A DNA stretch of 7,933 nucleotides from JAUVYV01 sp964394625 (GTDB taxonomy: Bacteria > Planctomycetota > Phycisphaerae > Sedimentisphaerales > Anaerobacaceae), in NCBI GenBank assembly GCA_964394625.1, contig CAYMYK010000141.1, positions 1-7,933 of the forward strand. Direction: 5' to 3'. The notes beneath the pieces were generated by a model. The model saw nothing but the letters and a program-made list of their open reading frames with translations. It was not told the DNA's origin and searched no databases. Made by a program: the position numbers and the translations under genes. Each line of letters starts with the position of its first letter. Position 1 is the first letter of the stretch. Below, piece after piece: positions 5,876 to 7,933 of the stretch.

Positions 5876-7075
5876 TTATCTCATTATCCAGTCCCAAGCG
5901 GCGCGGTACTTTGGGGCGTCGGCCATGGGTTGGCCGGTGTATTCCTTCGCGCCGAAATAGCCGAAAGACGAGGACTTGCTGCAGTTGTTGTAAGCGAGGA
6001 ACGTCTTGTATATCTTCGACATCTCGACCAGATACTCGCAATACAATTGGTACATCCGCTGGTCCTTGTTGATATTGACCGGGTTTTTCAGGATGTGCTG
6101 GCCGCCCTCATATGCGACAAGCTCCATCCCTGTCCCCTCGAGCAGCTTCTTGATTTTCATTGAAGACTTCACCACGCTCTGTATTGACCTTCTCAGCTCC
6201 GCGAATGCTTTGGGGTCATCGCCATCGACGTCATGGCCGAAGTATGGCCCCAGTGCATAAGCATCCGGCTGGATGCCGTGGACATTTACCTTGCTGTCAG
6301 CCAGTCCCCGAAGGTGCATCTTCACCCGCCGAGCATCGACCGTAAACCCGGCCAGCACCTTTACCACGCGCTTGTCCATCTCGTCGCCGTACACGTCCTT
6401 GAACGCCTTGAACATATTGCACGACGCATAAACATGGTAAAGCGCTCCTGCCTCAGTATCATTATCACTGAATCCGAGGCGTTTACCGTTATCGACGCAC
6501 CATGTATATTGCCCGGTCGTGCGCCCCTCGGCAAACTGGCCCTCATTACCGAACGCGGAATTCCACGTCTCGTTGGAATACTCAACGTAGCACTTCAGCT
6601 TCGGGTCGAGCGTATCATGTATCAACTGCGCCAGCTTGTGCATGTAATCGTCGTCGGCCATGTGCGGCGCGTTCACCCAGAAATCTGCGCCAAGCGTATT
6701 GCATATCTGTATCATCCATTCGTACGCTACGGCGCCGGCCTGGTCTTCCGGCTGGACGTCCTTCTTCGGCCGCTGCTCCCACTTCGAGGTATGGTTGAAC
6801 TGGATTTTGTTCCAGTCGGTAAAGCGGATAACCTTAAACGGCCTCAGGTCATCGAGAAATTTCTCGTTGAACGGCTGTTCCGCCGTCAGGTAATCGTCCT
6901 TGAAAACCTTATCCGCCCGCTCGGGACTATAAAACCATATCCCTATCCCCAGCTTCATATCCTGCGCATCGCCAGGCCATTTATAAGGCTCCCCCGCCGG
7001 GCGATTATCCGTCTGGGCCCCCTGGCACGAACCAGCCATGCAAACCAGGAGCATCAAAAGCACAATCTTTTTCAT
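5876..7075 (-). CDS. Secreted glycosidase-like protein of the 'cellulose-binding' clan-A-type family
   Basis: 399 residues from the ATG at 7075. The N-terminus MKKIVLLMLLVCMAGSC is an export signal. Cys17 after A-G-S gives a marginal lipobox, so lipoprotein or ordinary secretion are both possible. Motifs in order: VIRFTDWNKI (82-91); FWVNAPHMADDDYMHKLA (132-149); VEYSNETWN (164-172), whose Asn168-Glu169 pair resembles the acid/base of clan GH-A hydrolases; VHGIQPDAYALGPYFG (265-280); and LVAYEGGQH (319-327), where Glu323 is a candidate nucleophile. These motifs recur in bacterial proteins loosely annotated as cellulose-binding or carbohydrate-binding, for which I know no firmly assigned substrate. 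By inference it is a TIM-barrel polysaccharide hydrolase outside the cytoplasm. An ATG nine codons upstream (7102) has no ribosome site and is preceded directly by TAG. The 7075 start follows GTGGAAA, a weak site. The gene is monocistronic and no transporter or other glycosidase accompanies it. Confidence 0.88.
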   Translation of the reverse strand: MKKIVLLMLLVCMAGSCQGAQTDNRPAGEPYKWPGDAQDMKLGIGIWFYSPERADKVFKDDYLTAEQPFNEKFLDDLRPFKVIRFTDWNKIQFNHTSKWEQRPKKDVQPEDQAGAVAYEWMIQICNTLGADFWVNAPHMADDDYMHKLAQLIHDTLDPKLKCYVEYSNETWNSAFGNEGQFAEGRTTGQYTWCVDNGKRLGFSDNDTEAGALYHVYASCNMFKAFKDVYGDEMDKRVVKVLAGFTVDARRVKMHLRGLADSKVNVHGIQPDAYALGPYFGHDVDGDDPKAFAELRRSIQSVVKSSMKIKKLLEGTGMELVAYEGGQHILKNPVNINKDQRMYQLYCEYLVEMSKIYKTFLAYNNCSKSSSFGYFGAKEYTGQPMADAPKYRAAWDWIMR

Positions 7076-7126
7076 AATCTGTTTCCACGAATTACAACGC
7101 ATCTATTCAGTTAAGGTCCAGCCATG

Positions 7127-7155
7127 CTTATACCCTCGAACACCACACGCGTCAA
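7127..7155 (-). promoter_or_regulatory. Sigma-70-type promoter of the glycosidase-like gene
   Basis: On the minus strand TTGACG (7150-7155) and TATAAG (7127-7132) are 17 bases apart, each one base from consensus. Transcription would start near 7120, giving a leader of about 45 bases before the ATG at 7075. This also supports 7075 over the ATG at 7102, which would leave a leader of only about 18 bases. Confidence 0.65.
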
Positions 7156-7235
7156 CCAGCACACCTGATCGACGCAGTAGTAGGAGGCCTGGTACGAAAG
7201 CTCTGACCCGGACAGCGTTATTTGGCCCTCTCTGA

Positions 7236-7470
7236 AATTGGGTTTGAATTGGGTTCGTTTTTTTGTGGCCCGAAGGTCATATATTTTATGTAATCTCTTT
7301 TCTTATATGGAGTTAGGTTCATTTTAGGGGTTTTCGGGAATTGGGTTCGTTTTGGGTTCGTTTCTCATTGTCCGAAGGGGTGAATATTTTTCGTAAATCC
7401 TTTTCAGGTATAGAGTTAGGTTCATTGTGGGCCTTGTGAAAATTGGGTTTGTTTTGCATAAAAGGGTGCG
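7236..7470. repeat. Decayed ~103-base tandem repeat, 2.3 copies
   Basis: Copies begin with AATTGGGTT at 7236 and 7339 and with the related AATTGGGTTT at 7441. Spacing is 103 and 102 bases. Shared landmarks within a unit are GGGTTCGTTTT, a CCGAAGG block (7270-7276 and 7372-7378), and GAGTTAGGTTCATT near the end (7310-7323 and 7413-7426). The third copy is cut short where a GC-rich hairpin begins at 7468. The units have diverged by substitutions and small indels. On the minus strand they read as repeated NEPNS-like peptides, which resembles non-coding interspersed repeats I associate with planctomycete genomes (unverified). Confidence 0.65.
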
Positions 7471-7639
7471 GCTTCGCCGCGTATCTCGTATTGCGTATTG
7501 CGTATCGCGCTTGTTGAGGCGTGCTATGCACGCGGCATTTTTTATGACCCCGGCCTCGCGGGGCTACCCGACAGAGACATTCGGGCACAGGCGGGGTTAA
7601 ATCGGTTGTAGTCGGGTCAAAGTGGATTTTGGTGGTCAT
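7319..7639 (-). CDS. Doubtful 106-residue open frame across repeat DNA
   Basis: From the ATG at 7639, seven bases after AAGGA, a frame starting MTTKIHFDPTTTDLTPPVPE runs to a TGA at 7319. No domain, signal or membrane helix is visible. The middle (RYAIRNTRYAA) is encoded by a heptamer tandem repeat and the end (NEPNSI, NEPNSRKPLK) by the ~103-base repeats. This composition, together with the hairpins within it, makes a protein-coding role unlikely, although the start region and ribosome site look well formed. An in-frame ATG at 7705 would lengthen it without support. It may be a mobile or spread sequence unit that happens to be open. Confidence 0.22.
   Translation of the reverse strand: MTTKIHFDPTTTDLTPPVPECLCRVAPRGRGHKKCRVHSTPQQARYAIRNTRYAAKPHPFMQNKPNFHKAHNEPNSIPEKDLRKIFTPSDNEKRTQNEPNSRKPLK
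7480..7507. repeat. Heptamer tandem repeat (four units)
   Basis: Four 7-base units lie head to tail: CGTATCT, CGTATTG, CGTATTG and CGTATCG. They directly follow a perfect hairpin GCGGC-TTC-GCCGC (7468-7480). Seven is not a multiple of three, so the array shifts codon phase from unit to unit. Confidence 0.7.
7519..7543 (+). terminator. Possible rho-independent terminator-like hairpin
   Basis: A perfect stem GCGTGC-TAT-GCACGC (7519-7533) is followed after four bases by a run of six T (7538-7543). The gap between stem and T-run weakens it, and no plus-strand gene lies just upstream, so it may be simply one of the hairpins of this repeat region. Confidence 0.3.
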
Positions 7640-7649
7640 CTCAAAATCC
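7548..7649. repeat. Cluster of inverted repeats
   Basis: Several stems follow each other: CCCCG/CGGGG (7548-7563), CCCGA/TCGGG (7567-7585), a longer-range ACCCGAC/GTCGGGT (7566-7572 with 7611-7617), and GGATTTT/AAAATCC (7624-7630 with 7643-7649, loop of 12). The second and third compete for the same bases. With the two hairpins to the left this makes at least five in about 180 bases. The last stem encloses the ATG of the doubtful 7639 frame. Confidence 0.45.
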
Positions 7650-7933
7650 TTGTGTTTGTAATTTAGTATCAAGCTTTCATATGTTAGGTGGGTATTATAC
7701 TTCATTGGAAGTTAGATGTCAAGTGAATTTTTGGGTTTGCCGCAGAGTTTAACCACCAAGACGGAAAGACACTAAGGAATTGGAACCACGAAATGACACC
7801 CTCTGTTGCAAAGACAAGGTAGCAGACACTCCAGGGTAAACTCCGGTCACGAAGAATTGATTAGTCGTTAGTGGTTAGTATTTAGGCACTCTAACAAAAC
7901 CTAATAATTGAGTAGTAGTTTAGCCGATATAAC
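7650..7933. other. Gene-free right end with low-complexity motifs
   Basis: No gene is supported here. The stretch around 7738-7800 holds the purine-rich run AACCACCAAGACGGAAAGAC and the partly similar GGAACCACGAAATGACAC, a style I associate with dispersed intergenic repeats in planctomycetes and related groups. The end is AT-rich with a heptamer array at 7861-7888. No terminator or promoter stands out. Confidence 0.45.
7861..7888. repeat. Heptamer tandem repeat (four units, degenerate)
   Basis: Four 7-base units, TTAGTCG, TTAGTGG, TTAGTAT and TTAGGCA, share the core TTAG at strict 7-base spacing. This is the third heptamer array in the window after 4466-4486 and 7480-7507. Confidence 0.55.

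Noticed and set aside
5669..6163. A GTG-started 164-codon plus-strand gene
   Set aside because: Its first part is the LexA-like remnant cut off from its own first helix; its second half is antisense to the glycosidase-like gene, so it is not an independent gene.
6233..7114. 293-codon plus-strand open frame
   Set aside because: It lies wholly antisense to the glycosidase-like gene, which has a signal peptide, family motifs and promoter. The plus frame is a by-product of codon bias.
7468..7543. CRISPR-like array
   Set aside because: The repeats are 7-base units without spacers and the hairpins are single; no 24-37 base repeat with unique spacers is present, nor any cas gene.

Overview
The window looks like a chromosomal piece of a planctomycete, most likely of the Phycisphaerae/Sedimentisphaerae type. 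This is inferred from family content and style and has not been checked by a search. The pointers are a very large secreted CotH-kinase/lamin-tail protein with a dockerin-like head, a secreted 'YSNETWN' clan-A-type glycosidase-like protein, long gene-poor spacers, and intergenic DNA full of decayed repeats. There are no rRNA or tRNA genes, no CRISPR array, no insertion sequence and no phage module.

Layout. Positions 1-3355 (minus) hold the first 1118 codons of a giant secreted multidomain protein whose 3' end lies off the left edge. The long plus-strand open frames over this stretch are antisense shadows. Positions 3356-3700 are a spacer carrying the promoter of that gene and a weaker candidate promoter for the next. 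Positions 3701-4453 (plus) encode a single-pass membrane protein with an excisionase/MerR-like N-terminal motif and a regular 14-residue-repeat coiled coil. It converges with bioY (4470-5069, minus), a biotin transporter S-component with a near-consensus sigma-70 promoter. Positions 5142-5400 are a spacer with a striking nested inverted-repeat structure that could be a structured RNA or leader. Positions 5401-5844 (plus) look like a broken gene: a start region in one frame, then a LexA-type winged-helix domain in the next frame, with a TAG exactly where LexA has a conserved glutamine. Positions 5876-7075 (minus) encode the secreted glycosidase-like protein, with its own TTGACG-17-TATAAG promoter. 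From 7103 to the right end I see no convincing gene. The stretch is a mosaic of a ~103-bp tandem repeat, heptamer repeats and a run of hairpins, crossed by one doubtful open frame with a Shine-Dalgarno sequence.

The genes do not form an operon. The three clear minus-strand genes each have their own promoter and spacing. A shared theme is envelope and extracellular function: secreted carbohydrate-active or surface proteins, a vitamin uptake membrane protein and a membrane-anchored coiled-coil protein. The points most worth a second look are the candidate structured RNA at 5244-5360, the DNA-binding-motif/membrane/coiled-coil fusion at 3701-4453, and the dispersed heptamer repeats, one of which runs into the bioY stop codon.
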